Below are positions 1 to 8,154 of a stretch of DNA of 64,000 nucleotides, in pieces; the first letter of the stretch is position 1; each line of letters starts with the position of its first letter. The notes beneath the pieces are model-generated. The model was not told where the DNA came from and ran no database searches. It saw nothing but the letters and a program-made list of their open reading frames with translations. The stretch is from contig NZ_PYBW01000087.1 in assembly GCF_003205575.1 (NCBI RefSeq), positions 11,888 through 75,887 on the forward strand, in the 5' to 3' direction. Made by a program: the position numbers and the translations under genes. Source of the stretch: Streptomyces tateyamensis (GTDB taxonomy: Bacteria; Actinomycetota; Actinomycetes; Streptomycetales; Streptomycetaceae).

Positions 1-51
1 ACGGGGCCCGGCCCACGGTCACTTCTTCACCGGTCCACCGGCGAACAGGTC

Positions 52-1002
52 CTAGGAGACCTCCTCGTACCGCCGGACCTCCTCTCGGACCACCCGGCGC
101 CCCCGGTGCCCGCGCGGGTGGCGGGTCAGGGTGTAACCGCCGATCCCGGCCAGCCCGGCCAGTGCGGCGCCCGCCAGGGTCCAGCCCCAGCGCGAGTTCC
201 ACCCCGAGAAGAGCCCCGAGTACCAGTGCTCCGCCGCCTTCACCGGCGCCGCCACGCTCGCCCCGCCGGGGGACGGCGCGGCGGTGGGCGAGGGCGGGGT
301 CGAGGCGGAGGGCAGCGCGGTGGCCCCGGGCGGGGCCGTCGCCCCGGCGTTGACCGGCGGCACCAGCGGCGCCTTCAGGTCCCCGCCCTCGGGCTGCGCG
401 TCGTCCGCCCCGCCGGTCGCGGCCACGTGCAGCCGCACCCGGGCCGCGAGCCCGAGGTCGGTTTGTGGCACGTCGGAGACCGAGAGCCGCGCGTAGTAGG
501 TGCCCGGCAGCGGGTCCTCCGACCACGGCTCGGCCCAGGACCGGACCTGACGCAGCGTGCAGCTCAACGAGAGCGTGCCGGTGCCCTGCGCGGCGGTCCC
601 GCTCTGCGGTCCGGCAGTACAGGCCTGCCGGCGGCGCAGCCCGTCGAACAGCTCGACCGTCCAGCTCTGCGGCCCGTGCCGGTCAGCCGACCCGGGCAGG
701 GTGACGTCCACCCGAACCGTGTCGGTCTGTCCGGCCGAGGCGGCGAACTCCCAGTACAGGTAGTCGCCGGTGGCGGCCGCCACGTCCGCGTCCCGACCCG
801 CCGCCAGCGCGGTGGCGGTCAGGAAGGACGTCCCGGCGCTGGTCACCGGCGCGGCCGGTCCCGAGGCGGAGGCAGACGCGGAGGTGGACGCGGACGTGGA
901 CGGCGAGGACTGGGCAGTCGGCGAAGCCGCCACTGCCCCCGGCGCTGTGGCGCCCGCCAACAGCAGGCCGAGCAGCCCGGTCCCAAGAACCCTACGCATC
1001 AT
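52..1002 (-). CDS. Secreted, C-terminally membrane-anchored protein, partner of the VWA protein
   Basis: A 316-residue protein of no family I can name. It starts with a signal peptide (basic MMRR, hydrophobic core, cleavage near residue 25), followed by a Ser/Ala/Thr-rich stretch, a predicted beta-rich extracellular domain at about 60-200, a Pro/Ala/Ser linker at about 205-255, one membrane helix near 270-292 and a very basic cytoplasmic tail. Two cysteines in the extracellular domain could form a disulphide. Its ATG overlaps the stop codon of the upstream VWA gene (TGATG), so the two are translationally coupled and probably act together at the cell surface. The function is unknown; the topology is inferred from sequence. 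Confidence 0.8.
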   Translation of the reverse strand: MMRRVLGTGLLGLLLAGATAPGAVAASPTAQSSPSTSASTSASASASGPAAPVTSAGTSFLTATALAAGRDADVAAATGDYLYWEFAASAGQTDTVRVDVTLPGSADRHGPQSWTVELFDGLRRRQACTAGPQSGTAAQGTGTLSLSCTLRQVRSWAEPWSEDPLPGTYYARLSVSDVPQTDLGLAARVRLHVAATGGADDAQPEGGDLKAPLVPPVNAGATAPPGATALPSASTPPSPTAAPSPGGASVAAPVKAAEHWYSGLFSGWNSRWGWTLAGAALAGLAGIGGYTLTRHPRGHRGRRVVREEVRRYEEVS

Positions 1003-2372
1003 CAGTTCTCCCGCCAGACCGAGATCCGCCAGCGCGCGATCCAGCCCCAGACCAGACCGGTCAGCAGGCCCGCGCCGGTGAGCACCAGCAGCATGATCCA
1101 GCCACGCCCGAGCCCCAGGGCCGGGCCGGCCGGCGCCGGGGAGGCGTTGGCCACGTCGACCGTCAGCTCCAGCGGCAACCCGGGATCGTTCTGCACGCCC
1201 GCCTGGCCGGCGAACGAGTTGCTGACCACCAGGCAGACGGTCCGGGCACCCGCTCCCGCGCCGCTGGGGCTACTCGCGCTGCTGCCGCCGCTCGGGCTGC
1301 CCGACGGCGCGTCAGCCGCCGACCAGCGCAGTCCGGTGGATGCCACGTCGGTGCGCCCGCTCCCGGCGTCCGTGCCGCGCACCAGTTCCTGGCCGGCGGC
1401 GTCCGTGGCCCGCAGCAGCACCCCGTAGTCCAGCGCCACCGCGCGGTCGGGGGTGACGCTGACCGAGGCGCGCAGCTCCTGTCCGGCGTGCACCGGCACC
1501 CGGTAGACCCGGTGCTCGGAGAACTTCTCCCGGTCCGCGTAGACACCGGGGGTGAGCAGCGGCGCGGTGGCGCACTGGTCGGTCCCCGTGACGTTGGCCG
1601 GCGTCGCCCGGTAGCTGGTGTCCGACCGGGTGACCAACTGCTTCACCCGGTCGGTCAGCTGCTGCTGGGTGCGCACGTCGGTGTAGCTGCCGCCGGTCGC
1701 GTTGGCGATGCAGAGCAGCTGCTGGCGCACCTTGTCGTCGTGCGCCAGGCCGAGCGTGTCGACCACCAGATGCACGCCCTGGGCGGCCAACTCGCGGGCC
1801 ACGTCGCACGGGTCGGGCGGGGCGCAGTCGTCCTCGCCGTCGGTGATCAGCACCACCCGGCGGGTGGCCTGCCCACTGCCCAGGTCCTGGGCGGCACCGC
1901 GCAGCGCCAGGCCGATCGGGGTCCAGCCGGTGGGCCGCAGGGTGGCCACCGCGGTCTTGGCCTCCACCTTGTCGGTGCGGCCGACCGGGTAGAGCACCTT
2001 GGTGTCCTTGCAGCCGTCGGTCTTGTCGCTGACGGGATACGTCGCGCCCAGCGTCCGGATGCCGAACTCGGCCTCCGGCGGCAGCGCGTCGATCACGTCG
2101 TCGATGGACCGCTGGGCCACCGCCATCCGGCTCTTGCCATCGATGTCGCTGATCCCCATGGACCCGCTGACATCCAGCACCAGGTCCACCTTGGGCGCTT
2201 CGGGCGCCCCCGCCTCCGTGGGCGCCGCACTGGCCGTACTGCTGGGCACCCCGGCCGAGGGGCTCGGATCAGCCTGCGCCGGCAACACCCCGACCGTGGC
2301 AAAACCCACCGTCAGCAGCGCAGCCGCCAGCGCGGCAGAGCGCACCGACCGTCGTCGTCTGATGATCATCAC
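1002..2372 (-). CDS. Secreted von Willebrand factor A domain protein, membrane-anchored
   Basis: A 456-residue exported protein. The signal peptide covers about residues 1-34. A VWA domain lies at about 62-245 with the metal-ion-dependent adhesion motif DVSGSMG at 67-73 and a later TDGEDD segment typical of the fold. A beta-rich domain follows (about 255-385), then a Ser/Gly linker and one membrane helix near 425-450. VWA domains bind protein ligands through a metal ion, so a role in surface protein-protein interaction is inferred. The start is GTG at 2372 or ATG at 2369; neither has a strong ribosome binding site. It is coupled to the gene at 52-1002. Confidence 0.85.
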   Translation of the reverse strand: MMIIRRRRSVRSAALAAALLTVGFATVGVLPAQADPSPSAGVPSSTASAAPTEAGAPEAPKVDLVLDVSGSMGISDIDGKSRMAVAQRSIDDVIDALPPEAEFGIRTLGATYPVSDKTDGCKDTKVLYPVGRTDKVEAKTAVATLRPTGWTPIGLALRGAAQDLGSGQATRRVVLITDGEDDCAPPDPCDVARELAAQGVHLVVDTLGLAHDDKVRQQLLCIANATGGSYTDVRTQQQLTDRVKQLVTRSDTSYRATPANVTGTDQCATAPLLTPGVYADREKFSEHRVYRVPVHAGQELRASVSVTPDRAVALDYGVLLRATDAAGQELVRGTDAGSGRTDVASTGLRWSAADAPSGSPSGGSSASSPSGAGAGARTVCLVVSNSFAGQAGVQNDPGLPLELTVDVANASPAPAGPALGLGRGWIMLLVLTGAGLLTGLVWGWIARWRISVWREN

Positions 2373-2450
2373 GGCCGCATCCTACGGAGACTCAGTTCCG
2401 ATCTCCCAACGCGGCTCCTGGTACGAACGAGCCCTGGAGCAGCGGGAAGT

Positions 2451-2660
2451 TCACCCCCGCCCCTCAAACACCCCCGCCCGCACCCCGCCCACGAACGCCC
2501 GCCACCCGTCAACAGAGAACGCCAACACCCCGCCTTCGGGATCCTTCGAATCCCGCACCGGCACGGCACCGGGCAGCCCGTCGGCCACCTCGACGCACGC
2601 GCCCTGCTGCTGGCTGTAGGAGGATTTCCGCCACCGAACGCCGGACATATCCGTACTCAC
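2451..2660 (-). CDS. DUF397 domain protein
   Basis: A 69-residue protein made almost entirely of one DUF397 domain: WRKSSYS near the N-terminus, CVEVAD in the middle, VRDSKDP, and W-RAF-GGV near the end. The GTG start overlaps the stop of the upstream XRE regulator (GTGA), so the two are coupled; an ATG four codons later is a possible alternative. DUF397 proteins are very common in streptomycetes beside XRE/DUF5753 regulators, and such pairs have been linked to development and antibiotic control. Partner specificity here is inferred from position only. Confidence 0.88.
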   Translation of the reverse strand: MSTDMSGVRWRKSSYSQQQGACVEVADGLPGAVPVRDSKDPEGGVLAFSVDGWRAFVGGVRAGVFEGRG

Positions 2661-3484
2661 CCAAGTTCCTTTCGGACAGCGCGAACCAGGTCGATGGACG
2701 CGGTCTCGGCGAGTGCTCCCACCTGTAGTCGATGGTAGTCCCTGTCCCAGCCCGTAAGGATGTTGGGATCACGCTGGACATGGCCCTGACCTTCGGACTC
2801 CGAGTATCCGATCAAGCTGCGATCCGCGAGTGTCAGCAGGTGGACGGGCAGCGCAAAGGGCCGGTCAACGCCCATCGAGAACGGGGCTACCTGGATGATC
2901 ATCGCCGGGGCATGGAAATGCTCCTCCAGCGCTTCAAGCTGTCTCACCATCACCCCGCGACCACCGACCAGTCGACGGATGCAGCTCTCGTCGAGCACCG
3001 CATGCAGCAGCGGCGCATCGATCGTCGAGAGACGCCGCTGGCGGGCCATCAGGTGCGCGCACCAGTTGTCCGCCTCGTCCTGGGTGATGGTGCCCCGCCT
3101 CACCTGAGCGCCTGCCAAGGCACTCGCGTACTCCGAGGTCTGCAACAGACCGGGTATCACCCCGATCTCGAAGGCTCGAATCTCCCGAGCCTTCGCTTCC
3201 TGAGCCGCGTACTCCGCGAACCCTTCAAGCATGGACTCGCTTCGAACGTCATGGAACCGATTAACGAACAGACTGCCGGTCCCGAACACCACGTCAGCTT
3301 CTCGGGCGAAACGAATGGTTGGAGGCTTCCGACCGGTTTCCACGGCTGAGATGTGCACCGCCGAGTACCCCATGCGTCGAGCGAGCTCCTCCTGAGTCCA
3401 CCCCCGCTCCTCACGCGCACCGCGGATCTGGGCGCCGAACCGAGCGCTGGGGGATGCATCGGGGTCCAGCTCTCTGCGGTTCAA
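2657..3484 (-). CDS. XRE-family regulator with DUF5753 domain (WhiJ-like)
   Basis: An N-terminal helix-turn-helix (about residues 15-70, with GWTQEELARRMG and HISAVETGRK) is followed by a DUF5753 ligand/partner domain to the C-terminus. I prefer a TTG start at 3484, giving MNRREL, because it matches the usual 275-residue length and has a GGAAGGG ribosome binding site just upstream. ATG codons at 3520 and 3538 would add 12-18 residues and have no good site. The protein is of the WhiJ-like type and is coupled to the DUF397 gene downstream. Base composition is noticeably less GC-rich than its neighbours, consistent with frequent transfer of these pairs. Confidence 0.88.
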   Translation of the reverse strand: MNRRELDPDASPSARFGAQIRGAREERGWTQEELARRMGYSAVHISAVETGRKPPTIRFAREADVVFGTGSLFVNRFHDVRSESMLEGFAEYAAQEAKAREIRAFEIGVIPGLLQTSEYASALAGAQVRRGTITQDEADNWCAHLMARQRRLSTIDAPLLHAVLDESCIRRLVGGRGVMVRQLEALEEHFHAPAMIIQVAPFSMGVDRPFALPVHLLTLADRSLIGYSESEGQGHVQRDPNILTGWDRDYHRLQVGALAETASIDLVRAVRKELG

Positions 3485-3581
3485 GATCCCTTCCTTCCGC
3501 TCTGGCGCGGTTGAAGACATCCCCAAGGTACGGGACATTTTCTCTGCCCGTAGCCGAATGGTTACAGAGAGGAGCGCCCCC

Positions 3582-3860
3582 ATGCCCCGTACCACCCCTC
3601 CCCCCACTCCGTACCGCCCCCAACTCGGCGAGCTTGTCTCCGACTTGGCCAACAACGGAGTGCACGGCATCTACATGGGCACACTGGACGAGCGGGCCTA
3701 TCTGCGCCCGGCCGGTGGCGGGGTCGAGTGGGAGACCGATCCGCGTCAACTGCAACGGCTGCCCGGCGAGCGGCAGTTGGAGCGCGTCAGCCGCCGCAGC
3801 CTGCCCCGCGACGAGGCGTGCGTCCAACTGCCCGAGAGCAGCGGGACCACCCACCACTGA
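3582..3860 (+). CDS. Small conserved streptomycete protein, divergent from the XRE gene
   Basis: A 92-residue protein starting MPRTTPPPTPYRPQLGELV, with a clear GAGAGGAGC ribosome binding site before the ATG. It carries VSDLANNGVHGIYMG and a Trp-Glu-Thr-Asp segment, and no membrane segment. I do not recognise a named domain. It forms an operon with the gene at 3870 (9-nt gap) and is transcribed away from the XRE regulator across a short intergenic region of about 100 nt. This arrangement suggests control by that regulator. Confidence 0.75.
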   Translation: MPRTTPPPTPYRPQLGELVSDLANNGVHGIYMGTLDERAYLRPAGGGVEWETDPRQLQRLPGERQLERVSRRSLPRDEACVQLPESSGTTHH

Positions 3861-3869
3861 GGAGTTCAG

Positions 3870-4067
3870 ATGCCCGACCTGCCCCGCCCCGAGGTCCAGC
3901 ACGGCTGCACCGTCTGCTTCGACTCCCACAACAGGGAGGCGAGGGCCCGCGCCCAGAAGGACGGATCCGCCGAGACGGACGCCCGTGTCCTGTGGCGCCA
4001 GCACCTGGCCACCACGCACGGCATCGACGCCTTCGCGGTCCGCCCCTCCGCCCCCGCCTCCCCGTAG
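3870..4067 (+). CDS. Small protein with a CxxC motif
   Basis: A 65-residue protein with a good GAGGAGTT ribosome binding site. It has one Cys-x2-Cys pair (CTVC at residues 13-16) and two His residues in LATTHGID. This could be half of a metal site, but a complete zinc finger is not convincing. It is translated directly after the 3582 gene and probably belongs to the same transcript. The function is unknown. Confidence 0.7.
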   Translation: MPDLPRPEVQHGCTVCFDSHNREARARAQKDGSAETDARVLWRQHLATTHGIDAFAVRPSAPASP

Positions 4068-4205
4068 TCAGGGGGCGCCCCGCGAGCGCCCCCTCCCCCG
4101 GCCTGCAGTCAGCTCGGCCCTGAGCCGTCATCAGTCAGCGGCGCCGACCGCCTTCTGCACGTTCTGCTTGGCCCCGTGTGCATCAGTGTGTCATGTGATG
4201 AACCC

Positions 4206-4619
4206 TCATACGGGATCGTCACCCTCCAGCACCCGCCGCAGCCGGGCCGTGCGCTCCCGCCAGCGGAGCCCCTCGCCGGAGTCGTCCCAGAACTCGACCA
4301 GCTCCGACTTCGGGCCGAGCACCCGCTCCAACGCGCGCAGCGCGAGCCCGACCCAGCGGTCGTCCAGACCGGGGATCGGCCGCTTCGGACCGTGCGAGGG
4401 GTCCACCGGCTCGCCGCCCGGGCACTGCGCGGCCACCAGGGCGGCGGCGGCGACCGCCACGTCGCCCTCCTTGCCGGACAGGTAACCGCCGGAGGCCGAC
4501 ACCCGCTCCAGCACGGCCACCACCAGCCGCGCCCGCTCCTCGGCCACCGCCTCGTCCAGCTCGCCGGCGAAATCGGCGGCCGGGTCGTTGTCGAAGGGGC
4601 CGAAGTCCCAGGTCCCCAT
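4206..4619 (-). CDS. DUF4259 family protein
   Basis: A 137-residue cytoplasmic protein opening with MGTWDFGPFDNDPAADF, the hallmark of DUF4259. The body is helical (DELDEA, AERARLVVAVLERV) and the C-terminal part has the usual LVEFWDDS segment. The start at 4619 is chosen because GAGGAGGG lies immediately upstream and because the family begins at this motif; upstream in-frame codons are excluded. No function is established for the family, and its neighbours give no clue. Confidence 0.87.
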   Translation of the reverse strand: MGTWDFGPFDNDPAADFAGELDEAVAEERARLVVAVLERVSASGGYLSGKEGDVAVAAAALVAAQCPGGEPVDPSHGPKRPIPGLDDRWVGLALRALERVLGPKSELVEFWDDSGEGLRWRERTARLRRVLEGDDPV

Positions 4620-4785
4620 GGCCACCCTCCTCGTTCGAGTGTTTGTTCGAATTACTGATTCCATAGTCTCACCTCCCACCGACAGAAGCGCGCCGACCGG
4701 GCGGGCGGGCGGCGAGTCACGAGGCACGGGCCGGCAAGCCGCAAGGCACGGAAAACCGCTGGACGGGGCTGACAGGATGCGGACC

Positions 4786-5403
4786 ATGAGCTTCGAACTG
4801 GTGGGCCCGGTACTGGAGGGGCGGCTGGTGCGCCTGGAGCCGCTGGGCCGGCAGCACGCGGCCGGGCTGGCGGCGGCCGCCGAGCAGGACCGGGGCGAGT
4901 ACCACTACACCTGGGTGCCGCGCGCCCACGAGGTCGAGCAGTACCTCGACGCCCAACTCGAACGCGCGGCCGCCGGCACGCTGGCGCCGTACGCGCAGGT
5001 CTCGCTCGCCACCGGCCAGGTGGTCGGCGCCACCGCCTACTTGGACCCGCGGTCCTGGACGGTCGGCAAACTCGACGCCGTCGAGGTCGGCTTCACCTGG
5101 CTGGCCGGCTCCGCACAGGGCACCGGGGTCAACGCCGAGGCCAAGTACCTGCTCTTCCGGCACGCGTTCGAACAGTGGGGCGTGGCCCGGCTGGACCTCA
5201 AGACCGACGCCCGCAACGCCCGCTCCCGGGCCGCTATCGCCTCGGTCGGCGCCCGGTTCGAGGGCGTGCTGCGCAACTGGTCGCGCTCCTGGGCGCCCGG
5301 CGAGGAGGGCCTGCCGCGAGACTCGGCGATCTTCTCCGTCACAGCCGCCGAGTGGCCCGAGTGCCGCGCCGCCCTGGAACTGCGGCTCGAGAAGTACCGC
5401 TGA
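4786..5403 (+). CDS. GNAT family N-acetyltransferase
   Basis: A 205-residue RimJ/RimL-like acetyltransferase. It begins with ELVGPVLEGRLVRLEPL, typical of the family, continues through a beta-rich core with VVGATAYLD and VEVGFTWL, and ends with the acetyl-CoA binding region (GVNAEAKYLL) and LDLKTDARNARSRAAI, which is usual for this branch. It is expected to transfer acetyl from acetyl-CoA to an amine; the substrate is not predictable. The ATG at 4786 has an AGGA about 7 nt upstream; the ATG at 4777 abuts that site and is less likely. Confidence 0.88.
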   Translation: MSFELVGPVLEGRLVRLEPLGRQHAAGLAAAAEQDRGEYHYTWVPRAHEVEQYLDAQLERAAAGTLAPYAQVSLATGQVVGATAYLDPRSWTVGKLDAVEVGFTWLAGSAQGTGVNAEAKYLLFRHAFEQWGVARLDLKTDARNARSRAAIASVGARFEGVLRNWSRSWAPGEEGLPRDSAIFSVTAAEWPECRAALELRLEKYR

Positions 5404-5492
5404 CCTGGCGCGGACCCGCTGACCTGGCCCGGTACCACCGAGCCGACGGCGTACCGCCGACCCGGCCCGGAAGCCTGACTGGCGCCGTACCG

Positions 5493-6707
5493 CTAGCGGT
5501 GCCTGGTGGGCGCCTTCGCCGGGATCCCGTCCAGCACCTCGAACCGCATCCCGGCCGCCCGCAGCCGGTCGACCAGCGCGTCACCCATCGCGACCGCCGG
5601 GGTCACCTGACCGGCGGTGCTGGGAAGTTCGTCGTAGGCCAGGCAGAGCGCGGCCTCGGCCAGCATCTTCGCCGTCTCGGTGTACCCGGGGTCGCCGCCG
5701 GAGACCTCGGTGACCACCCGGGCGCCGGCGCTCTCGGCCACGAACCGCACGGTGAACCAGGAAGCGGCTCGCCGCTCCGCGCTCGGCCCCTGCCCCGGCG
5801 CGTGCAGCCGCTCCAACGCCCGGCGCAGCGGCGGGACCTGCGCCACCAGCACCAACAGGCCCAGGCCCAGCACTCCGCCCAGCGCCACCGGCAGCCGCTT
5901 GACCGCCGCGTAGTGCGCGTAGCCGAACTCCCGCCCGTAGCCCGGCTGGGCGGCGGCCGACCGGCCGACCACCTGCGGGTCGATGGTGGGCATCGGCAGC
6001 GCCCAGGCGCGTGCCTCGGCGGACCGGTGCGGGCCGCGCGGCGAGGTGCGGATCCGCCGCCCGGCCGGACGCGGTTCGGCCGCCCGACGCTCCCGGGCGG
6101 TCCGCGCGGCGGTCCGGGCGCGGCCGATGGCGGTCAGCGCGGAGGCGAGGGTGCCGCCGGAGAAGGTGCCGCCGGCCCGCACGTAGCCGCGCACCGAGAC
6201 CGCCGACTCCTCAATGGGGAGGGGAAGTTGGGAGACCGTGAAGAGCACGCCGAGATCGTGCGGGATCGAGTCGAAGCCGCAGGAGTGCACCAGCCGGGCC
6301 CCGGTGGCCAGAGCCCGCTCGTGGTGCAGCAGGTACATCCGGTCCACGAACTCCGGCTCGCCGGTCAGGTCCAGGTAGTCGGTGCCGGCCTGCGCACAGG
6401 CGGCCACCAGCGGCTCGCCGTAGCGCTGGTAGGGCCCGACCGTCGAGACCACCACCCGGGCGGACTCGGCCACCTCGCGCAGCGCGGCGGCGTCCGCGGC
6501 GTCCGCGAGCAGCAGCGCGGGCTCGGGCAGCTCGGGGCGCTCGGCCAGCAGCTCGCGGCGCACCTCGGCCAGCTTGGCCTCATTGCGCCCGGCCAGCGCC
6601 CAGCGGCAGCCGACCGGCACCGCACCGGCGAGGTAGTGCGCGGTGAGCCGACCGGTGAAGCCGGTCGCGCCGAAGAGCACGAGGTCGTACGGGCGGTCGG
6701 CGTCCAT
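5493..6707 (-). CDS. Saccharopine dehydrogenase-like / trans-acting enoyl reductase family protein
   Basis: A 404-residue protein with an N-terminal Rossmann fold, DLVLFGATGFTGRL at about 7-20, a GxxGxxG-type NAD(P) site. The sequence continues with LDLTGEPEFV and HSCGFDSIPHDLG, both hallmarks of the saccharopine-dehydrogenase-like family that includes the mycobacterial trans-acting enoyl reductase. A hydrophobic stretch near 285-305 may associate with membrane. The expected activity is NAD(P)H-dependent reduction of a lipid or polyketide substrate, but there is no polyketide synthase next to it, so the substrate is open. Confidence 0.85.
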   Translation of the reverse strand: MDADRPYDLVLFGATGFTGRLTAHYLAGAVPVGCRWALAGRNEAKLAEVRRELLAERPELPEPALLLADAADAAALREVAESARVVVSTVGPYQRYGEPLVAACAQAGTDYLDLTGEPEFVDRMYLLHHERALATGARLVHSCGFDSIPHDLGVLFTVSQLPLPIEESAVSVRGYVRAGGTFSGGTLASALTAIGRARTAARTARERRAAEPRPAGRRIRTSPRGPHRSAEARAWALPMPTIDPQVVGRSAAAQPGYGREFGYAHYAAVKRLPVALGGVLGLGLLVLVAQVPPLRRALERLHAPGQGPSAERRAASWFTVRFVAESAGARVVTEVSGGDPGYTETAKMLAEAALCLAYDELPSTAGQVTPAVAMGDALVDRLRAAGMRFEVLDGIPAKAPTRHR

Positions 6708-7072
6708 CGCAAGATCCCTACTAGCCGGTAATGCGGTGCGCCCACGCTAGGGACCGCACCCCCCGGTGTCAACGCTCGACCCTCGCTCGCCATCCGGACC
6801 GATATGCAGGCTGTGCCTGGGTCAACACTCCGTCAAATCTGCCAACTGTCGTTCCCTGAGACCTTGCTGGGTGTTTCCTGATGCTGTTTGATGAGCATCG
6901 GTCAAGCCCTCCGGCAGCGTCCCGGCACCCCCACCTCGCCGGGCTACGCACTACCGGGCTACGCACCATGCTCCCCGCACGCCTCGCACCGTCCCAGGCC
7001 GAGGACCTCGGCCCGGGGCGCACCAGGCTGCGCCGCCCCTTCTGGCCCCACACCTTCCACGAGGAGCTCAGC
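6708..7072. other. Intergenic region, divergent promoters (365 nt)
   Basis: This stretch separates the divergent reductase and secreted-protein genes. I see no convincing small gene, RNA or perfect hairpin in it. It is less GC-rich in the middle (about 6800-6890), where the promoters for one or both genes probably lie. No clear -35/-10 pair is proposed. Confidence 0.4.
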
Positions 7073-8041
7073 ATGCGCGAACCGCGCACGAACGGCACCC
7101 CCACCTCCCGGCGCCTGCGCCGCACCGCGGCCGTCGCCGCACTCGCCCTGGCCGGCCTGGTCGGCTCGGCCACCACCAGCACGGCCGCCCCGGACAGCAG
7201 CGTCCACCTGGTCCGCACCCACGGCCGGGTGGTGGCGGTGCAGACCCACGGCCGGCACGGCGTGGTCCCGATGAAGAACGCGTCGAGGAGCACCTCGGTC
7301 GGCACCGCCGCCGGTCACCGCGGCGCCCGCCCCGCTGCTTCGGGCAACCTGGTCTACGGCGGCGGTCCGGTCCAGCACCAGGTCACGGTCTACCTCGTGT
7401 TCTGGGGCAACCAGTGGGACAGTGACAGCAACGGCGTCCAGCAGTACGAGACCGACCTGTTCAACGGCCTGGGTACCGGGCAGGACACCTGGTCCACCGT
7501 CACCTCGCAGTACACCGACAGCAGCGGTGCGGGCCCGACCTTCAACGGCGCCGTGCTCGGCGGCACCTGGGTGGACGACGCGCAGGCCGCACCCGCTTCC
7601 TCCGCCCAGGCCGACATCGCCGCCGAGGCCAACGTCGGCGCCCAGCACTTCGGCGTCTCCGGCAACGACGTGCAGATCGTGGTGATGAGCCCCAGCGGCA
7701 CTTCGCCCGACGGGTTCCCGAACGGCGGCTTCTGCGCCTGGCACGACTACAACGGCAACGTGCCCTACACCAACATGCCGTACGTGCTGGACGCGGGCAG
7801 CGGCTGCGGCGCCAAGCAGGTGTCGGGCCAGCTCGACGGGTTCAGCATCGTCGAGGGCCACGAGTACGCGGAGACCCTGACCGACCCGCAGCCCTCCAGC
7901 GGCTGGGTCGCCTCGGACGGCCAGGAGAACGGCGACCTGTGCGCCTGGCAGAACCTCGGCGCGGTCTCCCTGCCCACCGGGTCCTTCGCCATGCAGCCGA
8001 CCTGGAGCAACGCGATCGGCGGCTGCGCAATGAGCTCCTGA
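7073..8041 (+). CDS. Secreted protein with a HEYAE motif (EXORDIUM/PHI-1-like?)
   Basis: A 322-residue secreted protein. The ATG at 7073 follows GAGGAG and opens a signal peptide (basic MREPR and RRLRR segment, then AVAALALAGLVGSA). The mature part contains VYLVFWGNQWDSD, VVMSPSGTSPDGF, and near the C-terminus VEGHEYAETLTDP followed by WVASDGQENGDLC. The His-Glu...Glu pattern with TDP resembles the SHE-AE-TDP segment of EXORDIUM/phosphate-induced proteins and could be a metal site. Four cysteines suggest disulphides. The family assignment is tentative; secretion is well supported. Confidence 0.72.
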   Translation: MREPRTNGTPTSRRLRRTAAVAALALAGLVGSATTSTAAPDSSVHLVRTHGRVVAVQTHGRHGVVPMKNASRSTSVGTAAGHRGARPAASGNLVYGGGPVQHQVTVYLVFWGNQWDSDSNGVQQYETDLFNGLGTGQDTWSTVTSQYTDSSGAGPTFNGAVLGGTWVDDAQAAPASSAQADIAAEANVGAQHFGVSGNDVQIVVMSPSGTSPDGFPNGGFCAWHDYNGNVPYTNMPYVLDAGSGCGAKQVSGQLDGFSIVEGHEYAETLTDPQPSSGWVASDGQENGDLCAWQNLGAVSLPTGSFAMQPTWSNAIGGCAMSS

Positions 8042-8154
8042 CCACGCTGAACGGCCTGCGTAAGGCTCTGTCCTGAGTTGTTGTCAGCCACGGAGCACCG
8101 TGCAGGAAATCCGGATGACCGCTCGTCATCCCTGGACCCGGGTCGGGGCAGCTG

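Noticed and set aside
1..51. Possible gene end at the left edge
   Set aside because: Only about 50 nt are visible, too short to support a gene call on either strand.
5404..5492. Direct CTGACCTGGC repeats after the acetyltransferase gene
   Set aside because: They are short, imperfect and within ordinary GC-rich intergenic sequence; no regulatory meaning is evident.
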